Of a stretch of 64,000 bases of DNA, positions 43,577-53,094 are shown piece after piece. The stretch comes from Arthrobacter sp. Soil762. Lineage in GTDB: Bacteria; Actinomycetota; Actinomycetes; Actinomycetales; Micrococcaceae. The notes below the pieces were generated by a model. The model made no database searches. It was not told the DNA's origin and saw only the letters and a program-made list of their open reading frames with translations. The stretch covers positions 267,499-331,498 of the forward strand of contig NZ_LMSG01000019.1 of assembly GCF_001428335.1 (NCBI RefSeq), read 5' to 3'. Position 1 is the first letter of the stretch, and the number at the start of each line of letters is the position of its first letter. The position numbers were made by a program, and so were the translations under genes.

Positions 43577-44797
43577 ATGAACGCAGGATTCGCCGTCGTC
43601 GATGTGGAAACGACAGGACTCTTCCCGGGGAGCCATCGCATTGCCGAGATCGCTGTGGTGCACGTAGAACCAGACGGCACCGTCAGTAATCGCTGGGAAA
43701 CTCTGGTGAATCCGCAGCGCGACTTGGGACCACAGCATATCCATGGCATTCGGGCTGCCGACATCCTTCATGCACCCGTCTTCGGGGACATCGCCCATGA
43801 CGTAATGGAGCTGTTGGCCGGCCGTGTACTGGTCGCGCACAACGTGCACTTCGACTACCGCTTCGTCTCACACGAAATGGGCCGTGCGGGATTGGAATTG
43901 CCGTTCGAAGTCCACGACTGCATGTGCACGATGAAGCTTGCCCGCCAGTATCTGCCTGGTGCAGGCCGTTCCTTGAAGGATTGCTGCGACAGCTTCGGGC
44001 TGGATTTGAGAAACGCGCACTCGGCCGGTGATGACGCTGAGGCGGCTGCACATGTCCTGAGCAACTACATCCGTATGGATGGGGAGAACCCTGAATGGTG
44101 CTCGGCCTTGGATAGGGCTTACTTCGCTTCGTGGCCCGCTGTGAACCCAAAACGTTTGCCGCAGGCGTTTCGCCGTTCCGGAAGTGAGCCCAAAGCGCAC
44201 TTCTTGGAGCAGCTGGTGAACCGCCTGCCGGATGTTGCGGGCCCTGATGAACACAGCGCTTATCTTGCAACACTTGACCGGGCACCCTTGGACCGGCAGA
44301 TTTCGGCGTCGGAGGCGGATGGGCTTGTGAACCTTGCGGATTCGCTGGGCATAAACCGAAGCATTGCTGAACAGCTGCACGTCACGTACATGATTGCCAT
44401 GCTGGCGGCGGCGTGGGATGACGGGGTCATTACTGACGAGGAGGCAGCTGACATTCGGATTGTTGGCGATCTCCTCGACATCAGCCAGGAGTCCGTAACT
44501 CAGGGACTCGCTGCGCCCGTCGTCGGGCAGGACGAACAAACGGGTGCGGCAGTGCAATCCCTCAAATTGGCCGCGGGTGACAAAGTCGTCCTGACGGGTG
44601 AGATGTCTCGGGATCGTGACGAAATCGAAGCAGACCTGCGCGCTGTGGGGTTTGTCCCTCACCCGGCGATCACTAAAGCCGTCAAGCTATTGGTTGCGGC
44701 AGATCCGGACAGCCTATCCGGCAAGGCGAAGAAGGCACGCGGCTATGGAATTCCGATAGTAGGTGAGGGCTACCTGCCGAAGCTGCTGGGGAAGTAG
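43577..44797 (+). CDS. DnaQ-like exonuclease with TerB-like and BRCT domains
   Basis: 406 residues from ATG 43577 (GGGGACA upstream). N-terminal DEDDh 3'-5' exonuclease: FAVVDVETTGLFPGSHRIAE (D and E), VLVAHNVHFDYRFV (third D) and RNAHSAGDDAEAAAHVL (H and last D). The middle holds a TerB-like helical unit (AAAWDDGVITDEEAADIRIV). The C-terminus (GDKVVLTGEMSRDRDEIEAD, then AITKAVKLLVAADPDS and SGKAKKARGYGIPIVGE) is a BRCT domain like that of NAD-dependent ligase. Common in actinobacteria. Likely trims DNA ends at repair sites or helps in defence. Confidence 0.85.
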   Translation: MNAGFAVVDVETTGLFPGSHRIAEIAVVHVEPDGTVSNRWETLVNPQRDLGPQHIHGIRAADILHAPVFGDIAHDVMELLAGRVLVAHNVHFDYRFVSHEMGRAGLELPFEVHDCMCTMKLARQYLPGAGRSLKDCCDSFGLDLRNAHSAGDDAEAAAHVLSNYIRMDGENPEWCSALDRAYFASWPAVNPKRLPQAFRRSGSEPKAHFLEQLVNRLPDVAGPDEHSAYLATLDRAPLDRQISASEADGLVNLADSLGINRSIAEQLHVTYMIAMLAAAWDDGVITDEEAADIRIVGDLLDISQESVTQGLAAPVVGQDEQTGAAVQSLKLAAGDKVVLTGEMSRDRDEIEADLRAVGFVPHPAITKAVKLLVAADPDSLSGKAKKARGYGIPIVGEGYLPKLLGK

Positions 44798-44816
44798 CAG
44801 GCCCGTTCTGGCGATA

Positions 44817-44835
44817 TCCCGGGCGCCGCCCGGGA
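44817..44835 (+). terminator. Stem-loop after DnaQ-like gene
   Basis: TCCCGGGC (44817-44824) pairs perfectly with GCCCGGGA (44828-44835) around a three-base loop; CATTCTTCTT follows. It lies 20 bases after the stop. Confidence 0.65.
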
Positions 44836-45049
44836 CATTCTTCTTACCGACTGGTCCGGCGATTAGGATTCGCATTCCCTGTGCCGGCAGCTGTCGAGGT
44901 CCTCGCTCAAAGCGTCAGGCTGGATTGTCGGTGCCTTGCTTTATCCTTCAAGCTAAGTGCCCTCCATTTTCCGGGGTTGGGGGATGTGTCAGGGCACACT
45001 ACTCTGAGCTGAGTTGATGGTCGGCAGTCGCCGAAGATGGGGGAACACA

Positions 45050-46615
45050 ATGGGGCATTCCAACCGTGAGTACGTCGGCCGTGCTCTGGACACCTTGGCG
45101 GCCAGTCTGGGCTCATATATTGAGTCCGTCTTGGTACCACTGGCGCCGGGCGTGGCCTGGCCAAAGATTCTGGAGCACAAGGATGCCAACGCGGGTAGAA
45201 CTGCGAATAATTACTCAGCCCAGGATTTGAGCGTCCAGCTCCGGACGATGACAGAGGCTTTGGGATCGCTCGGTTATCCATTCAACCTCGCCCACGACGC
45301 GCGCAGCTACACATCCGAGCTCCGCCAGACCCGTAATCTCTGGGCCCATAACGAAGACTTCGATGATGCAGACACGTATCGCGCGCTGGATACCGCTGGG
45401 CGGCTAGCCAAGCACTTGGAACTAACCGGCGCCGCCCAAGAGCTTAGATCTCTCCTCGACGAATTTAAGACGCGCGGAGAGGTGGTCTTAGTCCCAGAAG
45501 CCCCAGAGGCGAACGTCGGAAGCGAAGTTGGTCAGCCCATCGGCGAACCCGACGCAGAAAACCACAAGCTCCTGCAGCATGCTGTCAGCGTCGAGATCAC
45601 GGCGGCGGAGTCTCTGAGCTACGCCATGGTGCACAACGGCTTCAAGTTCGTGCGGCAGATCAAGATCAACAACCCAGGTGTTGAGATCCGCGGCGCCGTC
45701 GTCCGCATCGAGGTCCACTCCAGCGCGGGCAAGATTTCAGAAGACTTCCAGCAGTACGTCGACCTTGCCGCAGGCCAAGCGATGGTCCTGGACGACGTCG
45801 ACGTGCACGTATCTGCCACCACAATGTATGAGCTCAACGACAAACAGCCAGGGCGCGTACTGGTAACGATCGAGTCCGCTGCCGCCGGCGCGGAAGCCGC
45901 CGAAATCGGCAAGGCGGAAGCGAGCCTGCAGCTCCTCCCGGCTCAGCTTTGGATCGCAGGTAAGGGACTCGTTTCGTACGAATTCCTGGCTGCATTCGTC
46001 CAGCCACATCACCCTGCTGTTGCCCAGCTTGTCTCCGAAGCTGCCGACGCTCTAGGCAAAGCTACTGGCCGGAGCAGCCTGGACGGTTACACAGAAGGCG
46101 CAGAGCGCGTGGACGAAATCGTCTTCGCTCTGGCCCAGGCAGCCAGCCAACGCAACATCCGCTACAGCATGCCACCCGCCAGTTGGGGCTTGCAGGGCCA
46201 GCAGGTGCGCACACCAGCCCAGGTTCTTGAGGGCCGCTTAGGCACCTGTCTCGACACCACCGTGGTGATGGCAGCAGCGCTGGAGTTCTGCGGAATCGCG
46301 CCGCTCCTGTGGATCGTGGACGGGCACGCCTTCCTCGGATACTGGCGCGAAGAAATGACGTTGCCAACCGCCGCTTCTGAGGACGCCCTCGAACTCGTTA
46401 GCCTTGTCCAGCGCGGCTTCATTGGCTTGGTCGAGACGACAATTCTTACCGGCAGCCACCCCATCACGCCGGCACTGCTGCGGAGCAGCCCTGAAGCCGA
46501 CTACATCGAAACGGGCCAGGACAAGATCCAAGCCGTTACCGACGTCCGGCGGGCGCGATTGGACGGAATTTACCCCCTGCCCGCGCGGACAACCAACGAG
46601 ACCGGGCACTCGTAG
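45050..46615 (+). CDS. Swt1-HEPN and transglutaminase-like protein, likely the 5' half of a split gene
   Basis: 521 residues from ATG 45050. N-terminal HEPN of the Swt1 type: MGHSNREYVGRALDTLAASL, with RQTRNLWAHNEDF giving the R-x4-6-H RNase-type motif. A beta-rich middle follows, then a transglutaminase-like core: EGRLGTCLDTTVVMAAALEF and LLWIVDGHAFLGYW (Cys and His of the triad). The stop at 46615 is followed, one base out of frame, by continuous coding sequence that leads into the DUF4011 helicase. One extra G near 46612 would fuse the two into a protein of about 2,130 residues, an architecture I associate with DUF4011 helicases. Confidence 0.75.
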   Translation: MGHSNREYVGRALDTLAASLGSYIESVLVPLAPGVAWPKILEHKDANAGRTANNYSAQDLSVQLRTMTEALGSLGYPFNLAHDARSYTSELRQTRNLWAHNEDFDDADTYRALDTAGRLAKHLELTGAAQELRSLLDEFKTRGEVVLVPEAPEANVGSEVGQPIGEPDAENHKLLQHAVSVEITAAESLSYAMVHNGFKFVRQIKINNPGVEIRGAVVRIEVHSSAGKISEDFQQYVDLAAGQAMVLDDVDVHVSATTMYELNDKQPGRVLVTIESAAAGAEAAEIGKAEASLQLLPAQLWIAGKGLVSYEFLAAFVQPHHPAVAQLVSEAADALGKATGRSSLDGYTEGAERVDEIVFALAQAASQRNIRYSMPPASWGLQGQQVRTPAQVLEGRLGTCLDTTVVMAAALEFCGIAPLLWIVDGHAFLGYWREEMTLPTAASEDALELVSLVQRGFIGLVETTILTGSHPITPALLRSSPEADYIETGQDKIQAVTDVRRARLDGIYPLPARTTNETGHS

Positions 46616-46818
46616 TCACCAACTACGTCCCGGAATCCAAAGCGGCGCCAGTAGCACCCGAAAAACACGGCCGGGGAGCGGCGCCCGGCCGTTCGACGTC
46701 GAGCATTCCGCCCCGGGTTACCCAGTGGAAGAACGCACTCCTGGATCTCAGCCTCCGCAACCGGCTGATCAACTTCACGGACACAGCCCGATTCCCGCTC
46801 GCAGTTCCCAGCTCGTGG

Positions 46819-49800
46819 ATGGGCCGGTTTGAAGATCTCGTAAACAACGGCACTCCCATCAGCCTTCTTCCGTCAAACCAGCTGAGCGCCATTCACCAGG
46901 AACGGGGGATCCGGTTTGGCAGAGACCTTCCTCAGGACGAACTGATCGCCTTGTTGAGCTCGAGGAAGGCCGTGTTTGCCGAGGTGACCGGGGACGCCTA
47001 CAACGCCAAGATGCGCGGCCTGGCGTACAAAGCCAAAACCCAGCTGGAGGAGACGGGCGCCAACAACCTCTACCTGGCCTTGGGAAGCCTTCTCTGGGAA
47101 CTCGATGGCCGCACGCTTCGCTCGCCGCTGGTGCTGGTACCCGTTAATCTGACTTCCGCCGGCAGGCAGGGCCTTTATCGGGTCACCCTCGACGAGACGG
47201 GTCAGTCAACGCCGAATTACTGCCTGCTGGAGAAGCTGTCCCAAGCGCACGGGCTCAAGATTCCCGGGCTGGCCGAACCGGCAGAAGACGGCTCCGGTAT
47301 TGACCTCGACGCCGCTTTCCACGCAGTCAGGGAAGCCGTCTCCGCCAAGGGCCTCGCTTTCCGGGTGGAGAACACCGCTGACCTGTCCATGCTGCAGTTC
47401 GCAAAGTTCCGGCTCTGGAAAGACCTGGACGAGAGCTGGGAGCAGTTCGGGAAGAACAGCCTCGTGGACCACCTGATCCGCAGCCCGACCGAGCTCTTCC
47501 AGGATCCCGTGAAAGCAGCTGAGGAGCCTGACCTCGACGCCCTGGCGGCGACATGCCCAATCCCCGCAGACTCATCCCAGCTGCAGGCCGTTGCCTCCGC
47601 CGTCGCCGGCCAGACGTTCGTGCTGGAAGGACCGCCAGGGACAGGCAAGTCCCAGACCATCACCAACCTGCTAACGCGTGCAATCGTCGAAGGCAAACGG
47701 GTCCTCTTCGTTGCTGAGAAACGGGCCGCCCTGGACGTCGTCCAGAAGCGTCTTGAAGAGGTGGGCATGGGTCCCTTCTCCCTTGACTTGCATGACAAGG
47801 GAAGCAAACCGGCCATGGTCCGCGCCCAGATCAAGCATGCGCTGGAGCTGAGTCTCAGCTCGGATCAGCAGCGGCTGGACACTGCTTCCACGGACCTGGC
47901 CGCTGCACGCAGAGGACTCGTCCGCTACGCCAGCCACCTCCATGAGGAAAACGGCGCCCAACTGTCGCTGTACAGCGCCCGCACCAAGGCCCTGACTTTC
48001 GATCCCAGCGACCCTACGCTCCCGCTGACTACGCAGTTCACGTCCACGGCCAATGGCACCGTCCTCGAGCCGGTGCGTGCGCTGCTCCGTGAGCTGCCCG
48101 AATTCACCGACCGGGCCCGTCCAGCCAAGAACCATCCGTGGCGCTTCGTCGCGGCTGAGCCGGATCCGGTTGACGCCGCTCGAATTACACGCGCGGGGCG
48201 CCGCATTGATGCAGCGCTCGACGCCGTCCGTTCAGTTGATGAGTTGCTTTCAGTTGCGGCGTCGGCGACGTCCTCCTCGGAGCTTCGCGTCCTTGCTGCC
48301 CTCCTTGAAGACCGCAGTGTCCCGGTTGGGACCTTGGACGACGTTCGGTCCGGTCAGTGGTCAGCCGGAGCGCAGCACCTTGAAAACTTGGTGGCAGCGT
48401 TCGCCGCTGTGAATCATCCCGGTTTGGACAAAGTCCGGCCAGAAGCCATGGATTTGCCTCTGCCAGAGATTCTCGGACGCGCCGAGCAGGCCGCGGCCAG
48501 CGGCTTCTTCGGGCGCAAGAAAAGGCTGCTCGCGGTGGCCGCAGAGCTCGACGCCGTCATGCACCCGGGTGCCGGGATCAGGCCCAAGGAGCTGGTACCG
48601 CTGCTGCAGAATCTCGCAAACACGCAGCATCAGATCCGTGGTCTCCAAACCGAGGCACAGGGCATCCCCGGTGTGGCTGTACCGGAGGGCTGGAACCCTC
48701 TGACTGAGCCTGCCAAGGAGGCTCTCAACCGCAGGCTCGGCTGGTTGCGGTGGGCGGCGCAGGCTGTCCAGCCAAGCGCCGGCAACGAGGTCCCGTTTCA
48801 GACCCGACTGCGGGCGTTCCTCGAAACCGGCCGACCGGTCCATGAAAACGTGATCGCGTGGCTGTACGAGCTGGCCGCTTCGTGGGATGCACTCACCGAA
48901 ATTCCTGCCGTGAACGCCGCTGAGCTGGAGCGGTGGAGAGGAGCCGATCCATTCCTGGAAGTCTGGGCGACCACTCGTGGAGCACGTGCCCTCGACGCCA
49001 CAGGATCTCGCAGCCTGGACCGTTGGCTTGAGCTGCTGCGACACGTGGAGCCTCTGAAAACCGTGGGCCTCGCCGATGTCCGGACGTCGATCTTGGATGG
49101 TTCGATGGAAGCCGATGACGCCGCCACAGCCTTCGAACGCGGACTCGCCGAGAGCTCCCTGGACGAACGGAAACTGGCAACCGGTCTGCAAGACTTCGAC
49201 GCCAGCTCTCACGAACGCACCATCGACCGCTTCACGACGCGGGCCACGCTGGTCCGTGAGCTTCTAAAGCGCAACCTGGCCGCCGGCGTCGTAAACTCCC
49301 GGAGGGTCTCCTCGTCTTCCACATCGGGGCGCATGGGGGAGCTGCAGCGACAGCTGACCAGACAACGCGGTGGCCTCACCGTCCGCAAGCTGATGGAAGG
49401 CTATGCCGACCTAATCACGCAGATCATGCCTTGCACACTCGTCAGCCCTGATTCCGTGGCGCGGTTCTTCCCTGCGCGGTCGGATCTCTTCGACATCGTG
49501 GTGTTTGACGAGGCCTCCCAGATCCGTGTGGCAGATGCCGTCGGTGCCATGGGGCGCGGCGCGTCAGTGGTGGTCGTGGGTGACAGCAAGCAGATGCCAC
49601 CCACGTCCTTTGCAGAATCGTCCAGCGATTCCCTGGACGATGTGGAGAGTGAGATCACCGCAGTCGAGGACATGGAGTCGATTCTCTCGGAGTGCGTCGA
49701 GGCTCGGGTACCCCGGCAGTGGCTTTCCTGGCACTACCGCAGCCAGGACGAGTCCTTGATTGCGTTCAGCAACCAGCAGTACTACGAGAGCAAGCTCTCT

Positions 49801-51450
49801 TCGTTTCCCGGGCCTTCGCATGGTGCACCCAACCCGGGGATTCATGGCCACGGTGTGAACTTTGTGCGGGTCAACGGCCAGTTCCATCGTTCGGGTCCCT
49901 CCAAGGTGCTTCGCACCAACCCTGTCGAGGCGGCCGCCGTCGTAGAGGAGGTGCGCAAGCACTTCAACGGTGCCAGCGACTCGCCGTCGGTTGGAGTTGT
50001 GACCTTCAACCTGCAGCAGCGGGCGCTGATTGAGGGGCTGCTCCGCGACACAGACGATGTACGGATCATCAAAGCCCTCGATGAAGATCCCGAAGGACTG
50101 TTTGTTAAGAACCTGGAAAACGTCCAGGGCGACGAGCGCGACGTCATCCTTTTCTCAACCGGCTTCAGCAAGAACGACAAGGGCTACCTGCCGCTGAACT
50201 TTGGACCGCTGAACCGTGCCGGGGGAGAGCGACGGCTCAACGTGGCCGTGACACGTGCACGCCGGCAGGTCATTGTGTTCTCCAGTTTCAGCCCCTCCGA
50301 GCTGAGGGCCGAGGAGACGAGTTCCGTGGGTATCAAGCACCTGCGTTCCTATCTAGATCTGGCCGAGCAGGGGACGGGCGCTTTGCCCTATGACGGACGC
50401 CGAAGCCCGGCGGTGGACCTGCACCGGGAAGAGATCGCGGACGCACTGCGGGACCGGGGTTTTGTGGTGGCCACCGACGTGGGATTGTCGGACTTCAAAG
50501 TCGACATCAGCGTTGCCACGCAGGATGCGCCTGGCCACCAGCTCATGGCGGTTTTGTTGGACAGCCCTGCCTGGGCAGCGCGGCGAACCGCCGGAGACCG
50601 GGACGGACTTCCCGGCGACGTCCTCACACGGATGATGCGCTGGCCGGCCGTTGAGCGGGTTTGGTTGCCGGCGTGGATCACCGACAAGGAGGCGGTGTTG
50701 GACGGACTTGTGGCTGCTTTCATTGGAGCGGCCGAGAAGTCTTCTTTGGGTTTCGATGCTGAGCTTGGTGTGACCTCTGTGGCGCCTGCTAAGGATGCTG
50801 TGCGACCTGAAGAGGACGCCGTTGGTTTGGGCGGGGGATTGTTCCTGAAAGCGTCGGAGGGGCTCCAGGGGCCGGTGGACGTCGTCGTCAACGTTGCCCG
50901 TGCGGACTACAAACCGTGGGTTGTCAGGCACTTCGGCACTATAGACGTCCTGGACAACCTGCAGTCGCGGCGGTCTGTCGCTGCCGTCCGGGAGGCCATG
51001 CTGGCGATCGTCGAGGCTGAGGGGCCGGTCCATGTTGAGCGCTTGGCGAAGCTCACTTGCGCTGCCTTCAACCTCAACAAGGTGAACGCGCAGCGGATGA
51101 ACTCGGTGCTGCAGCTACTCGATCGCAGCGCGCATCAACGGGACGCTGACGGGTTTGTCTGGGACGCAACAATCGATAACGAGGCCTGGGAAGAATTCCG
51201 GTCCAACGGCCCAGAGGTGGTCCGTAAGCCCGAGCACATCAGCGTTGTGGAACTCCGCAACGCCATGATGGAAATCGTCTGGCTCTCTGGCGGTATCTCG
51301 GTGGACGAACTTCACCGGGACACCATCCGCGTCTTCGGCGGCAAACGGCTGACGGCCGGCATCACTGCCCGGTTGAACGAAGGACTTCAATATGGGGTGG
51401 ACACGGAACGGCTTGAACTGCGCGGGGAGCTGGTGGTCCTGGCTGGCTGA
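46819..51450 (+). CDS. DUF4011-SF1 helicase-REase-DUF3320 protein (3' half of a split gene)
   Basis: 1543 residues from the first ATG, but coding sequence in this frame extends back to about 46613 and holds WKNALLDLSLRNRLINFT, the start of DUF4011, so ATG 46819 is not the true start. SF1 helicase motifs: VLEGPPGTGKSQTITNLL (Walker A, about 275), FDIVVFDEASQIRVADAVGA (motif II, about 900), VVVVGDSKQMPPTS (motif III), and RRLNVAVTRARRQVIVFSSF (motif VI). Then a restriction-endonuclease-like domain: FKVDISVATQDAPGHQLMAV (D...Q/V-x pattern), and a DUF3320-like tail. With the HEPN part it is a candidate RNase-helicase-nuclease defence protein. Confidence 0.82.
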   Translation: MGRFEDLVNNGTPISLLPSNQLSAIHQERGIRFGRDLPQDELIALLSSRKAVFAEVTGDAYNAKMRGLAYKAKTQLEETGANNLYLALGSLLWELDGRTLRSPLVLVPVNLTSAGRQGLYRVTLDETGQSTPNYCLLEKLSQAHGLKIPGLAEPAEDGSGIDLDAAFHAVREAVSAKGLAFRVENTADLSMLQFAKFRLWKDLDESWEQFGKNSLVDHLIRSPTELFQDPVKAAEEPDLDALAATCPIPADSSQLQAVASAVAGQTFVLEGPPGTGKSQTITNLLTRAIVEGKRVLFVAEKRAALDVVQKRLEEVGMGPFSLDLHDKGSKPAMVRAQIKHALELSLSSDQQRLDTASTDLAAARRGLVRYASHLHEENGAQLSLYSARTKALTFDPSDPTLPLTTQFTSTANGTVLEPVRALLRELPEFTDRARPAKNHPWRFVAAEPDPVDAARITRAGRRIDAALDAVRSVDELLSVAASATSSSELRVLAALLEDRSVPVGTLDDVRSGQWSAGAQHLENLVAAFAAVNHPGLDKVRPEAMDLPLPEILGRAEQAAASGFFGRKKRLLAVAAELDAVMHPGAGIRPKELVPLLQNLANTQHQIRGLQTEAQGIPGVAVPEGWNPLTEPAKEALNRRLGWLRWAAQAVQPSAGNEVPFQTRLRAFLETGRPVHENVIAWLYELAASWDALTEIPAVNAAELERWRGADPFLEVWATTRGARALDATGSRSLDRWLELLRHVEPLKTVGLADVRTSILDGSMEADDAATAFERGLAESSLDERKLATGLQDFDASSHERTIDRFTTRATLVRELLKRNLAAGVVNSRRVSSSSTSGRMGELQRQLTRQRGGLTVRKLMEGYADLITQIMPCTLVSPDSVARFFPARSDLFDIVVFDEASQIRVADAVGAMGRGASVVVVGDSKQMPPTSFAESSSDSLDDVESEITAVEDMESILSECVEARVPRQWLSWHYRSQDESLIAFSNQQYYESKLSSFPGPSHGAPNPGIHGHGVNFVRVNGQFHRSGPSKVLRTNPVEAAAVVEEVRKHFNGASDSPSVGVVTFNLQQRALIEGLLRDTDDVRIIKALDEDPEGLFVKNLENVQGDERDVILFSTGFSKNDKGYLPLNFGPLNRAGGERRLNVAVTRARRQVIVFSSFSPSELRAEETSSVGIKHLRSYLDLAEQGTGALPYDGRRSPAVDLHREEIADALRDRGFVVATDVGLSDFKVDISVATQDAPGHQLMAVLLDSPAWAARRTAGDRDGLPGDVLTRMMRWPAVERVWLPAWITDKEAVLDGLVAAFIGAAEKSSLGFDAELGVTSVAPAKDAVRPEEDAVGLGGGLFLKASEGLQGPVDVVVNVARADYKPWVVRHFGTIDVLDNLQSRRSVAAVREAMLAIVEAEGPVHVERLAKLTCAAFNLNKVNAQRMNSVLQLLDRSAHQRDADGFVWDATIDNEAWEEFRSNGPEVVRKPEHISVVELRNAMMEIVWLSGGISVDELHRDTIRVFGGKRLTAGITARLNEGLQYGVDTERLELRGELVVLAG

Positions 51451-51559
51451 GGCGGCGAATGCGCCAAGTGCTTTGAGGCCACGCAAACACAGTCCACTCG
51501 TACTTTCGATCGCGGCGAAGGCCGAGCTACCAAATGACGATGTCCAGTGTCGTTGACGA

Positions 51560-51937
51560 TCAAGAACCGTCGGTGCGCGGTTGGGGTTGTTCCCAGTCAC
51601 GGGCGAAGTCATCCTTCACGAGCGGCCAGACCAGATGGAACCCCTCTTCTACTGAGCTGACTTTGCTAGGCAGCGGGGGGAACAACAAGAACTCGTGCGG
51701 TATCACTCTGCCTGCTGCATCCCGACGTTTCTCCGGATCGAGAAACCGAAACGCGATCGTGTCTTCGCTTGCTTGGAAGGCTTCCGGGGTGTCTTCGACG
51801 CCGAAGAACGCGGCCCTATAGATCTCAAGCGGGTTCGACCGACCTGCAGTGCGCAGGAAACGGAAGCCCCAGTTTTTCCCACGAGTAGCCCAAAGGAAGG
51901 CAATCTCATTGTCCGCGGAACTACTGTCGGAGGTCAC
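51560..51937 (-). CDS. Small partner of the GTPase, unknown
   Basis: 125 residues from GTG 51937, overlapping the GTPase stop as GTGA, so made with it. Recognisable stretches: EIAFLWATRGKNWGFRFLRT and EFLLFPPLPSKVSSVEEGFH. No known domain, but position and coupling suggest an effector or adaptor for the GTPase. It is followed by a gap of about 110 bases before the convergent DUF4011 gene. Confidence 0.6.
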   Translation of the reverse strand: MTSDSSSADNEIAFLWATRGKNWGFRFLRTAGRSNPLEIYRAAFFGVEDTPEAFQASEDTIAFRFLDPEKRRDAAGRVIPHEFLLFPPLPSKVSSVEEGFHLVWPLVKDDFARDWEQPQPRTDGS

Positions 51938-53094
51938 GCGCGGCTCCGCAGCAGGACCTTCTCGCCGTCACCACGGTCCAGCTGCAGTTGGAATCCGGTC
52001 AACGTTTCGGTGAGGAAGTCGTGGTTTGCTTTCGCCTCAGCATGCATTTCCACCAATCTGGCCCCGGCGAGATCGAGCACGGCTTGAATGAGGCCAGGCC
52101 CAACTAAGGCCACTACCTTGCTGATCGGGCCAGGCAGCCGGGCGATGAGATCGGAAAGCCTGCCCCTGTTGATAAAATCGGCCACAGGCTTAGCGACATC
52201 CAGCAAATGCTTGGCTACCTCTCCGCCTTGGCGCATCGCGAGAGCCCAGCCCACATAGCGAGAGAACGGAAGCATGGCGGCGACCGGCAGGATCAAATCC
52301 AGCCCCACACGCTTCGTCAGCTCGATCTTCTCTGGCTGGAAGTGGGCCGAGGAAAGCAGCACGAAATCGTCCCCGACTGACAATGCCTCAGGAACCTCCA
52401 CAAACGTTGCGATCACCCCTTGTAATTTGTTCAGCTCTGCTCCGACCTTCTCTATGAGCAGGTCGCGGAAATCGATCACGTCCATGTCCGGCAGCAGATC
52501 GGCCTTCGAGAGCGCCATCAGCCAGATCCGCGGGAACGTCACCAAGGGTTTGCCATCGTGCAGAAGGTTGTCTCGCAGCTTGAGTAGCTGAGTACTGAGG
52601 TTGCTCAGAAGTAGCTTGAGATATCGTTCCTCCTCACCCGCGTTATCGAGAAGCTTCTGGCCATCCACCAACACGAGGGCGACATCGGAACCCAGCAGAG
52701 CTCGGAACGTGTCGATCCGGTGTTCTGCTTCTTCCGGGCCGCTCGGCTCCTGTTCAAACCAATCACCGGGGTAGTCGTGCCACACCAGACGCAGTTCGTC
52801 TTTCTTCCTGGTTTTCCCAGCCATCCCGGGCTTGCGTTTGATCGAAAACGCGTAGGACGTGGCTAAAAACCGAGTCTGAAGTGGTAGCAGGGCTGAATTT
52901 TTCATGCCGAGGTAGTTCTGGTGCAAACGTCGGCCTTGGGCGTTATCAACTGCGAGAACGTCAAACTGCTCGGTGCCGGAGAGTAGCTGCTCGACCCCTA
53001 ATCCGTAGAAGGAGGACAAGAGTACCGTCTTGCCACTTCCGCTCTCGCCAAATACGGCAATCTGCTGCTCTCGTGCGACTTTATTCTGCTCCAT
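51934..53094 (-). CDS. TRAFAC-like GTPase
   Basis: 386 residues. P-loop G1: IAVFGESGSGKTVLLSSFYG (about 12-31). G3: LRLVWHDYPGDWFEQEPSG, where D-x-P-G replaces D-x-x-G. G4: IWLMALSKADLLPDMD (SKAD in place of NKxD). C-terminal helical/hydrophobic region (LDLILPVAAMLPFSRYVGWA) and an amphipathic tail. This type of GTPase, with a small coupled partner, is known from predicted biological-conflict systems (the double-GTPase and GTPase-associated protein families). Whether it belongs to one of those families is not settled here. Confidence 0.75.
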   Translation of the reverse strand: MEQNKVAREQQIAVFGESGSGKTVLLSSFYGLGVEQLLSGTEQFDVLAVDNAQGRRLHQNYLGMKNSALLPLQTRFLATSYAFSIKRKPGMAGKTRKKDELRLVWHDYPGDWFEQEPSGPEEAEHRIDTFRALLGSDVALVLVDGQKLLDNAGEEERYLKLLLSNLSTQLLKLRDNLLHDGKPLVTFPRIWLMALSKADLLPDMDVIDFRDLLIEKVGAELNKLQGVIATFVEVPEALSVGDDFVLLSSAHFQPEKIELTKRVGLDLILPVAAMLPFSRYVGWALAMRQGGEVAKHLLDVAKPVADFINRGRLSDLIARLPGPISKVVALVGPGLIQAVLDLAGARLVEMHAEAKANHDFLTETLTGFQLQLDRGDGEKVLLRSRA

